Counted from the first letter of the stretch, positions 40,229 to 49,304 are shown. The stretch: DNA of 64,000 nucleotides from Tabrizicola caldifontis (GCF_004762095.1 NZ_SIJH01000013.1:88168-152167), one strand, 5' to 3'. Numbers and translations are program-made. The notes: generated by a model not told the origin, from the letters alone.

Positions 40229-41367
40229 TGCCCTTGCGCAATATCCGCGTGGTCGAGATGGGAACCTACATCACCGGCCCCGCCGCAGCGATGCAGCTGG
40301 CCGACCTTGGCGCCGACGTGATCAAGGTCGAACGCCCCGGCGAGGGCGACCCGTTCCGCGCCTTCAAGGGCGGGCTATACTCCCCGCATTTCCAGACCTA
40401 CAACCGCAACAAGCGGTCGATTGCGCTGGACACCAGGAAGGCCGAGGATCTGGCCGTGTTCCACGCGCTGATCGAAGGCGCGGACGTTTTCATCCAGAAC
40501 TTCCGCCCCGGCGTAGCCGAAAAGCTGGGCGCGGGTGAGGAGGATCTGCGCCGCATCAATCCGAACATCATCTACTGCGCCATTTCGGGCTTTGGCACAT
40601 CCGGACCCGCGCGTGACCGGCCAACCTATGACACGGTTGCGCAGGCGGCCTCGGGTTTCCTGCGGCTGATGACGCCCCCGGTGAAGCCCCGCGTCATCGG
40701 CCCCGCCATTGCCGATGCGGTAACCGGCCATTACGCGGCAACCGGAATCCTCGCGGCGCTTGTCGAGCGCGGGGTTACGGGGCAAGGGCGGCGGCTGGAC
40801 ATCTCGATGCTCGAGGCGATGTGCCACTTCAACCTGGACAGCTTCACCCACTACTTCAGCGCGGGCGAGGTGATGGGGCCGTTGTCCCGTCCGGTGGTCA
40901 GCCAGTCCTACACCTTCGAATGCTCCGATGGGAAATGGGTGGCGATCCACATGTCGAGCCCCCCGAAGTTCTGGGAGGGTTTCCTTGAGGCGACAGGGCA
41001 GCAACACCTTGCTGCCGACCCCCGCTTTGCCGAACGGATGGAGAGGATCAGGCATCAGGACGACCTGATCGAGATCATGACCCCGATCTTCAAGGCAAAG
41101 CCCCGTGACCACTGGTGCGCGGCGCTCGAGGCGGCCGAGGTGCCCTATTCCCCGGCCTATGACAGCGACGAGGCGCTGGAGGATCCGCAGGCCGTCCATC
41201 TGGGTATCAAGGTGTCTGCCGATCACGCCCTGATGGGTCGCTTCACCACCGTGCGTGCGCCCTACAACTTTGACGGCGAGGCCAACCGCCAGGTTCTGCC
41301 ACCCCCGGTGCTGGATGAACACGGGGCGGAAATCCGTGCGGAACTGCAAGGAAGAAAGGCGGGCTGA
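40225..41367 (+). CDS. class III (CaiB/BaiF) CoA-transferase
   Basis: A 380-residue family III CoA-transferase moving CoA between acyl-CoA and a free acid. N-terminal RVVEMGTYITGPAAAMQLADLGADVIKVERPGEGDPFR is the canonical block. Next come YNRNKRSIALD, ENFRPGVAEKLG-like VFIQNFRPGVAEKLG, and GFGTSGPARDRPTYDTVAQAASGF. The acid substrate is unknown. It overlaps the lyase gene and precedes the TRAP transporter, suggesting import, CoA activation and C-C cleavage of one acid. Confidence 0.88.
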   Translation: MMPLRNIRVVEMGTYITGPAAAMQLADLGADVIKVERPGEGDPFRAFKGGLYSPHFQTYNRNKRSIALDTRKAEDLAVFHALIEGADVFIQNFRPGVAEKLGAGEEDLRRINPNIIYCAISGFGTSGPARDRPTYDTVAQAASGFLRLMTPPVKPRVIGPAIADAVTGHYAATGILAALVERGVTGQGRRLDISMLEAMCHFNLDSFTHYFSAGEVMGPLSRPVVSQSYTFECSDGKWVAIHMSSPPKFWEGFLEATGQQHLAADPRFAERMERIRHQDDLIEIMTPIFKAKPRDHWCAALEAAEVPYSPAYDSDEALEDPQAVHLGIKVSADHALMGRFTTVRAPYNFDGEANRQVLPPPVLDEHGAEIRAELQGRKAG

Positions 41368-41402
41368 CACCCGCGAAAATCTTGATCTGGGAGGAGAAAG
41401 AC

Positions 41403-42476
41403 GTGCAAATCAAAGCTATCCTCATGGCCTCGGCCATGGTCATTCCCGGCGCTGCCTGGGCGCAGGAAAACATCGACCTGACCATCGCCTCGAGCCACCC
41501 CACGGCTATTCCGTGGGTTGGCATGATGCAGACCCACTTCATGGCCGAGACCGACCGTCTGCTGGCCGAAACGGGCAACTACAAGATCACCTGGAACGAG
41601 GCATTCGGCGGCACGCTATACAAGGCCAATGCCACGCTGTCCTCGGTGGAACAGGGCGTGACGGATGTGGGCTGGGTCTTTTCGCTGCTGGAAGGCGCGG
41701 AACTGCCGCTGAGCCAGGTTTCCAGCTATGCGCCTTTCGCGACCAACAACCCGCCCGTGCAACTGGCCGTGATGCAGGAACTGATCGACACGATCCCCGA
41801 GCTGAAGGCCGAATGGGAAAGCCACAACCTGGTGGTGCTGGGTCTGACAGGCACCGACAGCTACGATCTTTATGCCAAGAAGCCGATCAGCAGCCTGGCC
41901 GATCTGAACGGCATGAAGATTTCCGCCCCCGGCGTGCTGGGCACCTGGCTTTCCGGCACGGGCGCAAACCCGGTCGATGGCGCGCTGACCACCTTCTACA
42001 CCGACATCCAGACCGGCGTTTCGGACGGCGTCCTGTCGCTGGCGCTGGGTGTCTTCCCGGCCAAGATCTACGAAGTCGCGCCCTATATCACCAAGGTGCA
42101 GATGGGCACCGCCTTTTCCGGTGCGATTGCGATCAACAAGGACAGTTGGGATGCCCTGCCCGAGGAAGTGCAGGACGCCATGAGGAAGGCCGGCGCCTAT
42201 TACACCGAGGCCCACGGCAAGGATCTGCTCGAACGTCCGGTTGCCGTGACCCAGAAGATCATCGAGGCCGGCGCCACCCAGAACCCGCCCGTCACCCTGG
42301 CAGAACTGCCGCAGGATCAGCGCGAGGCGTGGGTGAACGCGCTGCCCGATCTTGCTGGCAACTGGGCCCGCGATCTGGATGCAAAGGGTCTTCCGGGCAC
42401 AACGGTGATGAATGCCTACATGGCGGGGCTGAAGGCGCGGGGCGAAACCCCGGTCCGCGACTGGAAGGCGGAATAA
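41403..42476 (+). CDS. TRAP transporter substrate-binding protein (DctP type)
   Basis: A 357-residue periplasmic protein. The GTG at 41403 is preceded by an excellent ribosome binding site (gggaggag). A signal peptide follows (IKAILMASAMVIPGAAWAQ). The mature protein begins ENIDLTIASSHPTAIPW and contains the DctP-type block LADLNGMKISAPGVLGTWLSGTGANPVDGALTTFYTDIQTGVSDGV. It binds an organic acid for sodium-driven uptake by the next two gene products. Confidence 0.9.
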   Translation: MQIKAILMASAMVIPGAAWAQENIDLTIASSHPTAIPWVGMMQTHFMAETDRLLAETGNYKITWNEAFGGTLYKANATLSSVEQGVTDVGWVFSLLEGAELPLSQVSSYAPFATNNPPVQLAVMQELIDTIPELKAEWESHNLVVLGLTGTDSYDLYAKKPISSLADLNGMKISAPGVLGTWLSGTGANPVDGALTTFYTDIQTGVSDGVLSLALGVFPAKIYEVAPYITKVQMGTAFSGAIAINKDSWDALPEEVQDAMRKAGAYYTEAHGKDLLERPVAVTQKIIEAGATQNPPVTLAELPQDQREAWVNALPDLAGNWARDLDAKGLPGTTVMNAYMAGLKARGETPVRDWKAE

Positions 42477-42477
42477 G

Positions 42478-43032
42478 GTGAGCGGCCCCGTCGTGACGGC
42501 CCGTGCGATGGGGTCGGTCGGCCGCCTGCTGACCTGGGTGGGAGAGGGGCTTGCCGCCATCTCTACCCTGCTGATCGTGGTGCTGATGCTGATCATCAGT
42601 GCCGATGCGCTGGCGCGGAACCTGCTGGGTGCCTCGCTACCGCTGGTTTCGGAACTGGGCGCCTCGCTTCTGGTTGCCATTGTCTATCTGGCCCTCGCAA
42701 CGACGATCCGGGCAAACCGTCTGGCGCGGACCGACATGGTGCTTGGTGCGCTGGCACAGTCGCGGCCCCGGGTCGCAGCGGTGCTGTCGGCCTTCTACGA
42801 TCTGGTCGGCGCGGCGATGCTGGCCCTGGTCTGCTGGGCCGGGGTGCTGACGCTGATCCGCGATTACGAGGGCGGAAAGTACATCGGCATCCAGGGGGTG
42901 CTGACCTTTCCGGTCTGGCCCTTTGGTCTGGCTTTCGTTCTGGGTCTTGCCGTCGCGGTGCTGCAATTCCTGCATCAGGCCTGGCGTGCCATCGCGGACG
43001 GCAGCGCGCGAACCGGCGGGGGGCTGGAATGA
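42478..43032 (+). CDS. TRAP transporter small permease (DctQ type)
   Basis: A 184-residue protein with four transmembrane helices (LLIVVLMLIISADALARNLLG, LLVAIVYLALATTIRANRLARTD and two more), characteristic of DctQ. It has a GTG start two bases after the dctP-like stop and overlaps the large permease gene by four bases (ATGA at 43029-43032). Confidence 0.88.
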   Translation: MSGPVVTARAMGSVGRLLTWVGEGLAAISTLLIVVLMLIISADALARNLLGASLPLVSELGASLLVAIVYLALATTIRANRLARTDMVLGALAQSRPRVAAVLSAFYDLVGAAMLALVCWAGVLTLIRDYEGGKYIGIQGVLTFPVWPFGLAFVLGLAVAVLQFLHQAWRAIADGSARTGGGLE

Positions 43033-44339
43033 CCGGGGTGGAAATAGGCATCCTTGCGGTCGGGCTTCTGCTGTTGCTGATCCTGATCGGAATGCCCATC
43101 GGGGTTGCGATGCTGGCGGTATCCTTCGGCGGCGTGTCCCTCATCCGTAACGAGAACGTGGCCTTCCGAATGGCCGGGTCGGTCGCCCGGGACAGCTTGC
43201 AGGAATATCTGTTCGCCGTGGTGCCCCTTTTCGTGCTGATGGGGCTGCTGGTCACCGTTTCGGGTGTCGGAAAGGACACGTTCGACGTGTTCCAGTCGGC
43301 GCTGCGCAAGGTCAGGGCGGGGCTGGGGGTTGCGACGGTCTTTGCCAATGCCGTCTTTGCCTCGATTACCGGCATCTCCATCGCTTCGGCCAGCGTCTTT
43401 TCCCGCGTCGCCGTGCCCGAGATGGTGCGGCATGGCTATGCCAGGGGCTTTGCGACCGGGGTGGTGGCGGGGTCATCCGTGCTGGGAATGCTGATCCCGC
43501 CATCCCTGCTGATGATCGTCTATGCCGTGCAGGCAGAAGAATCAGTCGGGCGGATGTTCCTGGCCGGTATCGGGCCGGGCTTGCTGTTGTCGGTCATGTT
43601 CACCTTGACGATCCTGCTGATGGCGCGGTTGCGCCCTGCCGCAGTGTTCGATCTGAACGAAGACCACGTTGGCCCCGAACTCACGCTTTCCCAGACCCTG
43701 CGCAAGGCGCTGCCGATACTGTCATTGATGGGACTGGTGCTTGGTGGACTTTACGGCGGTTTGCTGAACCCGACCGAGGCCGGCGCGGCTGGTGCCCTTG
43801 GTGCGCTGGTGATTGCGGTCCTGCGCCGGTCTCTGGGCGAGGGGCGGTTCTGGCGCCTTTTGGTTGAAACCGGGCAGATCACCGTTTCGGTCCTTTTCCT
43901 GGTCATGGCGGCTAGCTTCTTTTCCCGGATGCTGGCCATGTCGGGCCTGCCGGCCGCGCTGGGGGAAACCCTGCTTTCCGGCCCGATCGGGCCCTGGGGC
44001 TTTCTGGTGATCTATCTGCTGGTGGTGATCCTGCTGGGCTGCATCATCGACAGCATTTCGATCATGCTGATCCTTTTGCCCATCGCCCTGCCGGTGGCGC
44101 AGGCGGCGGGGTTCGACATGATCTGGTTCGGCGTGATGACCGTGGTTGCTGTCGAGATCGGCCTGCTGACCCCACCGTTCGGCCTGTCGGTCTTTACCAT
44201 CAAATCCGCGATGAACGACCCGGCGCTGCCTGTGGGCACCATCTTCCGCGGCACCATGCCCTTCGTGCTGGCAATGGTGGCGGCGCTGTTCATCCTGACC
44301 CTGTTCCCCGGCATCGCCACCTGGCTTGCCCGACTTTGA
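43029..44339 (+). CDS. TRAP transporter large permease (DctM type)
   Basis: A 436-residue ion-coupling permease with about twelve helices. Recognisable blocks are the N-terminal LLLILIGMPIGVAMLAVSFGGV, GLGVATVFANAVFASITGISIASASVF, SVLGMLIPPSLLMIVYAVQAEESVGRMFLAGIGPGLL and the C-terminal EIGLLTPPFGLSVFTIKSAM. Length is typical. It forms the transporter with the two preceding gene products. Confidence 0.92.
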   Translation: MTGVEIGILAVGLLLLLILIGMPIGVAMLAVSFGGVSLIRNENVAFRMAGSVARDSLQEYLFAVVPLFVLMGLLVTVSGVGKDTFDVFQSALRKVRAGLGVATVFANAVFASITGISIASASVFSRVAVPEMVRHGYARGFATGVVAGSSVLGMLIPPSLLMIVYAVQAEESVGRMFLAGIGPGLLLSVMFTLTILLMARLRPAAVFDLNEDHVGPELTLSQTLRKALPILSLMGLVLGGLYGGLLNPTEAGAAGALGALVIAVLRRSLGEGRFWRLLVETGQITVSVLFLVMAASFFSRMLAMSGLPAALGETLLSGPIGPWGFLVIYLLVVILLGCIIDSISIMLILLPIALPVAQAAGFDMIWFGVMTVVAVEIGLLTPPFGLSVFTIKSAMNDPALPVGTIFRGTMPFVLAMVAALFILTLFPGIATWLARL

Positions 44340-44349
44340 AGGACGTTCC

Positions 44350-44883
44350 ATGACCCGACTGCTTTTCTTCCCCGGATCGCTGCGCGCACAGGCATCTTCG
44401 ACCGCGCTTCTCAAGGCGCTGGCCGCCCGCCTGCCGGAAGACGTGACCTCGCAAACCGCCGACATTGCCGCGCTGCCCTTCTACAACGCCGACCATGACG
44501 GCGGCGCGCCTGTGGCGGCACTGCTGGCGCAGGTCAAGGCAGCGGACGGGGTGGTGTTCGTCACGCCAGAATACAACTACTCTGTACCCGGAGTGCTCAA
44601 GAACGCGATCGATTGGGCTTCGCGACCCGGCTACAACTCGGTCTTCAAGGGAAAGCCCTGCCTTGTTGTCACCACATCGGCCGGGGCCTTGGGCGGGGTG
44701 AGGGCGCAAGGTCACCTGAAGCAGATCCTGTCGGCCATGCTGGCCGAACCCTTCCCCTGGCAGGAGATCGTCGTGCCCGAGGCGGTGAAGAAGGTGAAGG
44801 ACGGTGTCTTTGCCGATCAGGCGGTACTGGACTTTGCCGGGGCGGCAATGTCGGCCTTTCTTGAGCGGATCCGCCGGCAATAG
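44350..44883 (+). CDS. NADPH-dependent FMN reductase family protein
   Basis: A 177-residue flavodoxin-like reductase. The FMN phosphate loop is FFPGSLRAQASSTALL, and the family signature is VFVTPEYNYSVPGVLKNAIDWASR (~65-88), with LVVTTSAGALGGVRAQ following. Members reduce FMN, quinones or chromate. It is the last gene of the lyase/CoA-transferase/TRAP operon (ten-base gap after the large permease) and might supply reduced flavin or reduce a quinone from the aromatic pathway. Confidence 0.85.
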   Translation: MTRLLFFPGSLRAQASSTALLKALAARLPEDVTSQTADIAALPFYNADHDGGAPVAALLAQVKAADGVVFVTPEYNYSVPGVLKNAIDWASRPGYNSVFKGKPCLVVTTSAGALGGVRAQGHLKQILSAMLAEPFPWQEIVVPEAVKKVKDGVFADQAVLDFAGAAMSAFLERIRRQ

Positions 44884-45199
44884 GCGTGCCGCTGGAGTGC
44901 TTTCAATCGGTGCGCAACGGCAGCGTCCCACCGATGCTGCCGATCAGTGCGATGCCCGGCTGCTGCACGGTCCTGTCGTTCGGCCTGCCAGGGTCGAGAC
45001 CAGGGTCCCCGATACGTCCGTTTCCCCACTGGTTCCGGTGCTGCCGGATCAGCTGTCGCGGCTGAAAGGACGTTCACACCCTGAAATCCATGCGGGGACG
45101 CGGACGGCCCCCACCTGTTGGCAGATGGCATGAAACGTATCTAAGCGCCCGCGGTCTGCGGTCGCTGAGATCATGTCGGCCACGATTGTCCGGGGTCGG
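44884..45199. other. gap between modules A and B, nothing recognised
   Basis: These 316 bases separate the convergent FMN reductase and sugar ABC ATPase genes. Short frames exist but have no family character. I find no convincing terminator, RNA gene or mobile-element remnant. Confidence 0.4.
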
Positions 45200-45967
45200 T
45201 CAGGCCGCGACGGGATCCTGCCCGCCCTTGACGCCGGTGATATAGCTGACGATGTCATTGCCGTCGGTTTCATCCTTGCGCAGCGAAGCGACGATCCGGC
45301 CCCTGCGGAAGACGACGATCCGGTCCACCAGATCAAAGACCTGCCGCAGGTTGTGGCTGATCAGGATCATCGGGATACCCCGGTCCTTGAGGCCCCGAAT
45401 GATGTTTTCGACCTGAGCCGTCTCCTGCACACCCAGGGCGGCGGTGGGTTCGTCCATGATGACAAGCTTCGAGGCAAAGGCGGCTGTCCGCGCGATGGCA
45501 ACGCATTGGCGCTGTCCGCCCGACATGTTGCGGATCGGATTGTCCACGTTGGGGATCTTGACTGCAGTGGTCTTCAGCGCCTCCAGCGTGCGGTCGCGCA
45601 TCCCCTTCCGGTCAAGCCAGCTGAACGGGCCAAGGCGGAAACGGAACAGTTCCCTTCCCAGAAACAGATTGGACGGCACGTCCAGATCGTCTGCCAGTGC
45701 CAGCGTCTGGAACACCGTCTCGATGCCGGCCTCGCGGGCCTCGAGCGGACCGGAGAAATTCACGGGCTGCCCGTCGAACAGGATCTCGCCGCTGGTGCGC
45801 TGTTCGACGGCGGTGACCTGCCGAACGAAGGTCGATTTGCCAGCGCCGTTGTCACCGACGACGGCAACGTGTTCACCCTCGTGCAGGATGAAATTCGCGT
45901 CCTCCAGCGCATGCACCCCGCCGTAGTGCTTGGTCAGTCCGCGCGTTTCCAGGATGATCTTCGACAT
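45200..45967 (-). CDS. sugar ABC transporter ATP-binding protein (FrcA type)
   Basis: A 255-residue single-domain ATPase of the ribose/fructose uptake group. Walker A is VVGDNGAGKSTF, the signature is NMSGGQRQCVAIARTAAF, Walker B is LVIMDEPTAALG, and the H-loop is ILISHNLRQVF. One-domain ATPases of this type (like FrcA) differ from the double-domain RbsA. It is the last gene of an order binding protein-permease-ATPase, with a four-base gap after the permease gene. Confidence 0.92.
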   Translation of the reverse strand: MSKIILETRGLTKHYGGVHALEDANFILHEGEHVAVVGDNGAGKSTFVRQVTAVEQRTSGEILFDGQPVNFSGPLEAREAGIETVFQTLALADDLDVPSNLFLGRELFRFRLGPFSWLDRKGMRDRTLEALKTTAVKIPNVDNPIRNMSGGQRQCVAIARTAAFASKLVIMDEPTAALGVQETAQVENIIRGLKDRGIPMILISHNLRQVFDLVDRIVVFRRGRIVASLRKDETDGNDIVSYITGVKGGQDPVAA

Positions 45968-45971
45968 CGGC

Positions 45972-47084
45972 CTACCCCCTTGCCCGCTTGCGCTGCCGCC
46001 ACTGGTCCAGCACCACCGCGCCGACGATGATCGCGCCCTTCACCATCTCCTGATAGTAGGCGTCCAGCCGGATCGAGGTAAAACCCGAGATGATGACGGA
46101 AAAGATCGCAGCGCCCAGCACCGTGCCGATGATCGAGCCGCGTCCGCCTGCAAGACTGACGCCGCCGATCACTGCCATTGCGATGGCGTCGAGTTCATAC
46201 ATCACCCCCATTCCGGCCTGGGCGGTCAGGTTCTTCGAGGTCAGAAGGATCGCCGCCACTGCCGCCATCAGGCCGGCGATGGCATAGACCAGAACCTTGT
46301 GACGATCGACGTTGATGCCGGACATCCGCGCCGCAGCCTCGTTCGAGCCGATGGCATAGCTGCGCTTGCCATAAAGCGTGTAGGCCATCACGATGTGGAA
46401 CAGGATTGCCAGCAGCACGAAGACCACGGCCGGGTTCTGCCCAGGCCACGACAGGATGCCGAAGGTCATGCCGCCTAGCAGGTCGCCATTGGCCAGCGAC
46501 CCGTAGCTTTCGGTCGGAAAGCTGACCGGCTGGCCGTTCGACCACCAGCGCGCCACGCCGCGCGCCGAAACCATCATGCCAAGCGTGGCGATGAAGGGCG
46601 GGATCTTCGTATAGGCCACCAGAAGCCCGTTGATCAGCCCCGCCAGCAGGCCGCAGGCCAGCCCTACGGCTATGGGCACGATCACCGGCAGGTCCATGGC
46701 CCAGTCGCCGAAAATGGCCTTGGGGTTGGGGTTGCCGTTCACCACTGCGGTCTGGGCAAAACTCATCACGATCATCGCCGTCGCACCCACGACGCTGCCC
46801 GACGACAGGTCGATGCCCCCGATGATGATGACCTGAGTCACGCCCAGCGCGATGATCCCCACGATCGCAACCTGCAGGATCATGATGTCCAGCCGCTGCT
46901 TGTTGAAGATCGCGTCCACGTTGTCCCGCATGTTGAACAGGAACGAGCCGCCCTGCATCCGGTTCAGGATCTCGAACACCAGAACGATCAGGATCAGCGC
47001 CCCAAGAACATTCCATTCCGGCGCCCGCGTTCGCTTTGCAGGGTCATACCTGAGCCCCCCGACACCATGCGTCGCTTCAGCCAC
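45972..47084 (-). CDS. sugar ABC transporter permease (RbsC/FrcC type)
   Basis: A 370-residue permease with eight to ten helices. Family blocks are GVTQVIIIGGIDLSSGSVVGATAMIVM, INGLLVAYTKIPPFIATLGMMVSARGVA and MAVIGGVSLAGGRGSIIGTVLGAAIFSVI. The cytoplasmic N-terminus (YDPAKRTRAPEW) is hydrophilic. It pairs with the adjacent ATPase and periplasmic protein. Confidence 0.92.
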   Translation of the reverse strand: MAEATHGVGGLRYDPAKRTRAPEWNVLGALILIVLVFEILNRMQGGSFLFNMRDNVDAIFNKQRLDIMILQVAIVGIIALGVTQVIIIGGIDLSSGSVVGATAMIVMSFAQTAVVNGNPNPKAIFGDWAMDLPVIVPIAVGLACGLLAGLINGLLVAYTKIPPFIATLGMMVSARGVARWWSNGQPVSFPTESYGSLANGDLLGGMTFGILSWPGQNPAVVFVLLAILFHIVMAYTLYGKRSYAIGSNEAAARMSGINVDRHKVLVYAIAGLMAAVAAILLTSKNLTAQAGMGVMYELDAIAMAVIGGVSLAGGRGSIIGTVLGAAIFSVIISGFTSIRLDAYYQEMVKGAIIVGAVVLDQWRQRKRARG

Positions 47085-47156
47085 GGCCAGTTCCTCCCCA
47101 ACCTCTGCCGATCACGGATAGAGCCCGGACCTGCCCATTGGTCACGGTCCGGGCAA

Positions 47157-47180
47157 ACGGGGCGGTTGCCGCCGCCCCGT
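47157..47180 (-). terminator. intercistronic hairpin between binding-protein and permease genes
   Basis: Arms acggggcgg (47157-47165) and ccgccccgt (47172-47180) sit 19 bases after the binding-protein stop on the minus strand and are followed by TTT. Such hairpins often give higher expression of the binding protein than of the membrane subunits. Confidence 0.5.
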
Positions 47181-47198
47181 CAGGCCCCTGCATGGGGG

Positions 47199-48140
47199 TC
47201 AGTTCTTGGCCATGTATTCGGCCATGTTTGCGGGCGTGACCAGTTCGAAGGGAATGTAGACCTTCTGTTCCACCGTTTCCCCTTTCGCCAGCTTCACCGC
47301 CGCATCCAGCGCGCCGCCACCCTGCGCAGCCGCATTCTGGAACACCGTGATGTCCAGTTCGCCCGCCTGCATCGAGGCCAGCGCATCCTGGGTCGCGTCC
47401 ACGCCCGAGACGATGACATCGTCCATCGAGATGCCTGCAGCCTTCATCGCCTGAATCGCCCCAAGCGCCATTTCATCGTTGTTGGCCAGGACGCCGTCGA
47501 ACGGCGTGCCCGTCGAAAGCCAGTTGGTCATGAGGTTCTGTGCCTGGTCGCGGCTCCAGTTCGCGGTTTGCTGATCGATGATGTTGACCTTCACCGGGCA
47601 TAGCCCTTCGTTCATCACGTCATAGTAGTTCTGGGTGCGCTGCACTGCGGCCTGGTTCGACAGTTCGCCCTGAAGGACGTAGACACTGACTTCCTCCTTG
47701 CCTTGTTCCTTCCACAGCCGGCACTGCTCGATGAAGCCCTGGCGCGAGGATTCGCTTTCATTGGAGGCGACGAAGGCCTGGTTGTCGGGCAGGCTGTCCA
47801 CATTGATCGGCTGGCGGTTCACATAGACCAGCGGCACGCCAGCGGCGGCGGCGGCATCGGTCATCGCCTGGGTGGCGCTGGTGTCCACCGGGTTCACGAT
47901 GATCGCATCCACCCCTTGTGCGATGAAATTGTTGATCTGGTCCAGCTGCTTGGCCACGTCGTTCTGGGCATCCTGGATCTGTACCGAAAGTCCGTCGGCA
48001 TCGGCCTTGGCCTGGATGCCGTTGCGCAGCACGGTCAGAAAGTTGTCGTCGAACAGCGCCATCGACACACCGATGCCTTCGGCCATCGCGGTCGTGGTCA
48101 TCAGCGAGGCGAGGCCCGCAGCGATAAGGGTCTTCTTCAT
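47199..48140 (-). CDS. periplasmic sugar-binding protein (MocB/RbsB type)
   Basis: A 313-residue periplasmic binding protein of the ribose/galactose (type 1) class. The signal peptide is MKKTLIAAGLASLMTTTAMA. Mature features are IQDAQNDVAKQLDQINNFIAQGVDAIIVNPVDT and the C-terminal GVLANNDEMALGAIQAMKAAG. Similar proteins bind pentoses, inositols and rhizopine (MocB). The sugar is not defined. The next upstream gene (an isomerase) and the LacI gene suggest a cyclitol or uncommon sugar. Confidence 0.9.
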   Translation of the reverse strand: MKKTLIAAGLASLMTTTAMAEGIGVSMALFDDNFLTVLRNGIQAKADADGLSVQIQDAQNDVAKQLDQINNFIAQGVDAIIVNPVDTSATQAMTDAAAAAGVPLVYVNRQPINVDSLPDNQAFVASNESESSRQGFIEQCRLWKEQGKEEVSVYVLQGELSNQAAVQRTQNYYDVMNEGLCPVKVNIIDQQTANWSRDQAQNLMTNWLSTGTPFDGVLANNDEMALGAIQAMKAAGISMDDVIVSGVDATQDALASMQAGELDITVFQNAAAQGGGALDAAVKLAKGETVEQKVYIPFELVTPANMAEYMAKN

Positions 48141-48161
48141 GGTGGTTCCTCCCTGTGTCGG

Positions 48162-48182
48162 CCTGCCGTCCGCTACGGCAGG
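48162..48182 (-). promoter_or_regulatory. 5' UTR hairpin of the sugar-binding protein gene
   Basis: Perfect arms cctgccgt (48162-48169) and acggcagg (48175-48182) lie 22 bases upstream of the start codon on the minus strand. They may affect translation or mRNA stability. Confidence 0.35.
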
Positions 48183-48288
48183 TCCGGTTTCTTCAACGTC
48201 CGGCCGCGCCCTCCCGGCGCGGTCCGGGGCGACTCGATCAGCCCGGGGTTCCAGACTGAGGAGTTGCGGACAGCCGGTCAACAGATTT

Positions 48289-48304
48289 TTGCAACCGGTT
48301 GCAA
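48289..48304. promoter_or_regulatory. LacI-type operator TTGCAACCGGTTGCAA
   Basis: A perfect 16-base palindrome with a central CG, the classic LacI/GalR-family operator form, lies 149 bases upstream of the sugar-binding protein start. A LacI-family gene is encoded 1 kb upstream at 49305-50336 and is the obvious candidate binder. Confidence 0.65.
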
Positions 48305-48368
48305 TCCATTTGCGATGCCATGCACGCGGCCTTTTGTTGGCGCGTCCTGCGGCCGAGACGGGGCGTCG

Positions 48369-49175
48369 TCATGCGGGCACCCGCGAGATGTGATCCATGC
48401 TGGCCCGAAGTGCGGCTTCGGGATCGGCCAGTTCGTGGACGAGGGGTGAAAAAGCCTCGTAAGACACCGGCCCGTCCCATCCGGCGGCGCGAAGTGCTTC
48501 GATCTGGGCGATGTTACCCAGCCGATCGGCTGGTGTGACCAGCACGCGATGCGGATCGCGCATGTCGGACAGGGCTACCTCCTGGTCCACCACGCCAGAG
48601 ACATGCACGATCCCGGTATGTTCGGGAAAGATCGGGCCGCCATGGGCGAGCGTGTGGTGGAAGGTATCATGCACCAGCTTGAACCGGCCAGTGCCGCCGA
48701 TCGCCTCGATCGCCTCGACGGCTTCGGCCTTGTAGCGCAGTGCGCAGATCTCGAACCCCAGGGGCTCTACCATGCCCACAAGGCCATGGTCTTCCAGCAT
48801 CGGCTTCAGCGCCTTCAGCGCCACGCGCAGCGCGGCCTGCCTTTCGCCGTTGCCCATGCCCCTGTTGTCATTGCGCGGGATCAGGCTGACGGCCTCGGCC
48901 CCGGCGGCGCGGGCGATCCGCATGAGGGCCAGAGCCTCATTGGCCTTTTCGTCAGACCAGTCGTTGAACCTCTTGACCTCGGCCAGTGCCAGAAGCCTCA
49001 GACCCGCCGCCCGGACCAGCGCGCCGGCCTCGGCAGGGTCCATCCCGTCGAACAGCGGCTGCGGCAGATCGTTTCGCACTTCGATCCCCACGCAGCCAAG
49101 GCGCGCGGCAAGGGCGACCAGATCGCGGAACGACAGCCGGGCCACGGTCATGTGGTTCAGGGCAAACTGGGTCAT
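48369..49175 (-). CDS. sugar phosphate isomerase/epimerase-type TIM-barrel protein
   Basis: A 268-residue AP-endonuclease-2-like TIM barrel. The start is MTQFALNHMTVARLSFRDLVALAARLGCVGIEVRNDL. Later blocks are GLVGMVEPLGFEICALRYKAEAVEAI, KLVHDTFHHTLAHGG (metal-type histidines) and GPVSYEAFSPLVHEL. The family includes inosose dehydratase IolE/MocC-like and hydroxypyruvate isomerase-like enzymes. A good ribosome binding site (ggaggc) supports the ATG at 49175. It lies between the LacI gene and the sugar transporter, so it probably processes the imported sugar. Confidence 0.8.
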   Translation of the reverse strand: MTQFALNHMTVARLSFRDLVALAARLGCVGIEVRNDLPQPLFDGMDPAEAGALVRAAGLRLLALAEVKRFNDWSDEKANEALALMRIARAAGAEAVSLIPRNDNRGMGNGERQAALRVALKALKPMLEDHGLVGMVEPLGFEICALRYKAEAVEAIEAIGGTGRFKLVHDTFHHTLAHGGPIFPEHTGIVHVSGVVDQEVALSDMRDPHRVLVTPADRLGNIAQIEALRAAGWDGPVSYEAFSPLVHELADPEAALRASMDHISRVPA

Positions 49176-49267
49176 GCACGGCCTCCCACCGCGATGCTTC
49201 CGGGTGGAACAGGGATCGCCCCAAGCCGCGCGCATCGTCAATCCGACAGGGAAAGTTCACATCAAAG

Positions 49268-49300
49268 CTGACGAAATACTGCGTCATGCACTGACGAAAT
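49268..49300. promoter_or_regulatory. TGACGAAAT repeats upstream of the isomerase gene
   Basis: TGACGAAAT occurs at 49269-49277 and 49292-49300 in direct orientation, with an inverted half-site (CGTCA, 49282-49286) between them. The same word recurs in the LacI/desaturase divergent promoter region, suggesting a shared regulator. Confidence 0.45.
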
Positions 49301-49304
49301 GCAA

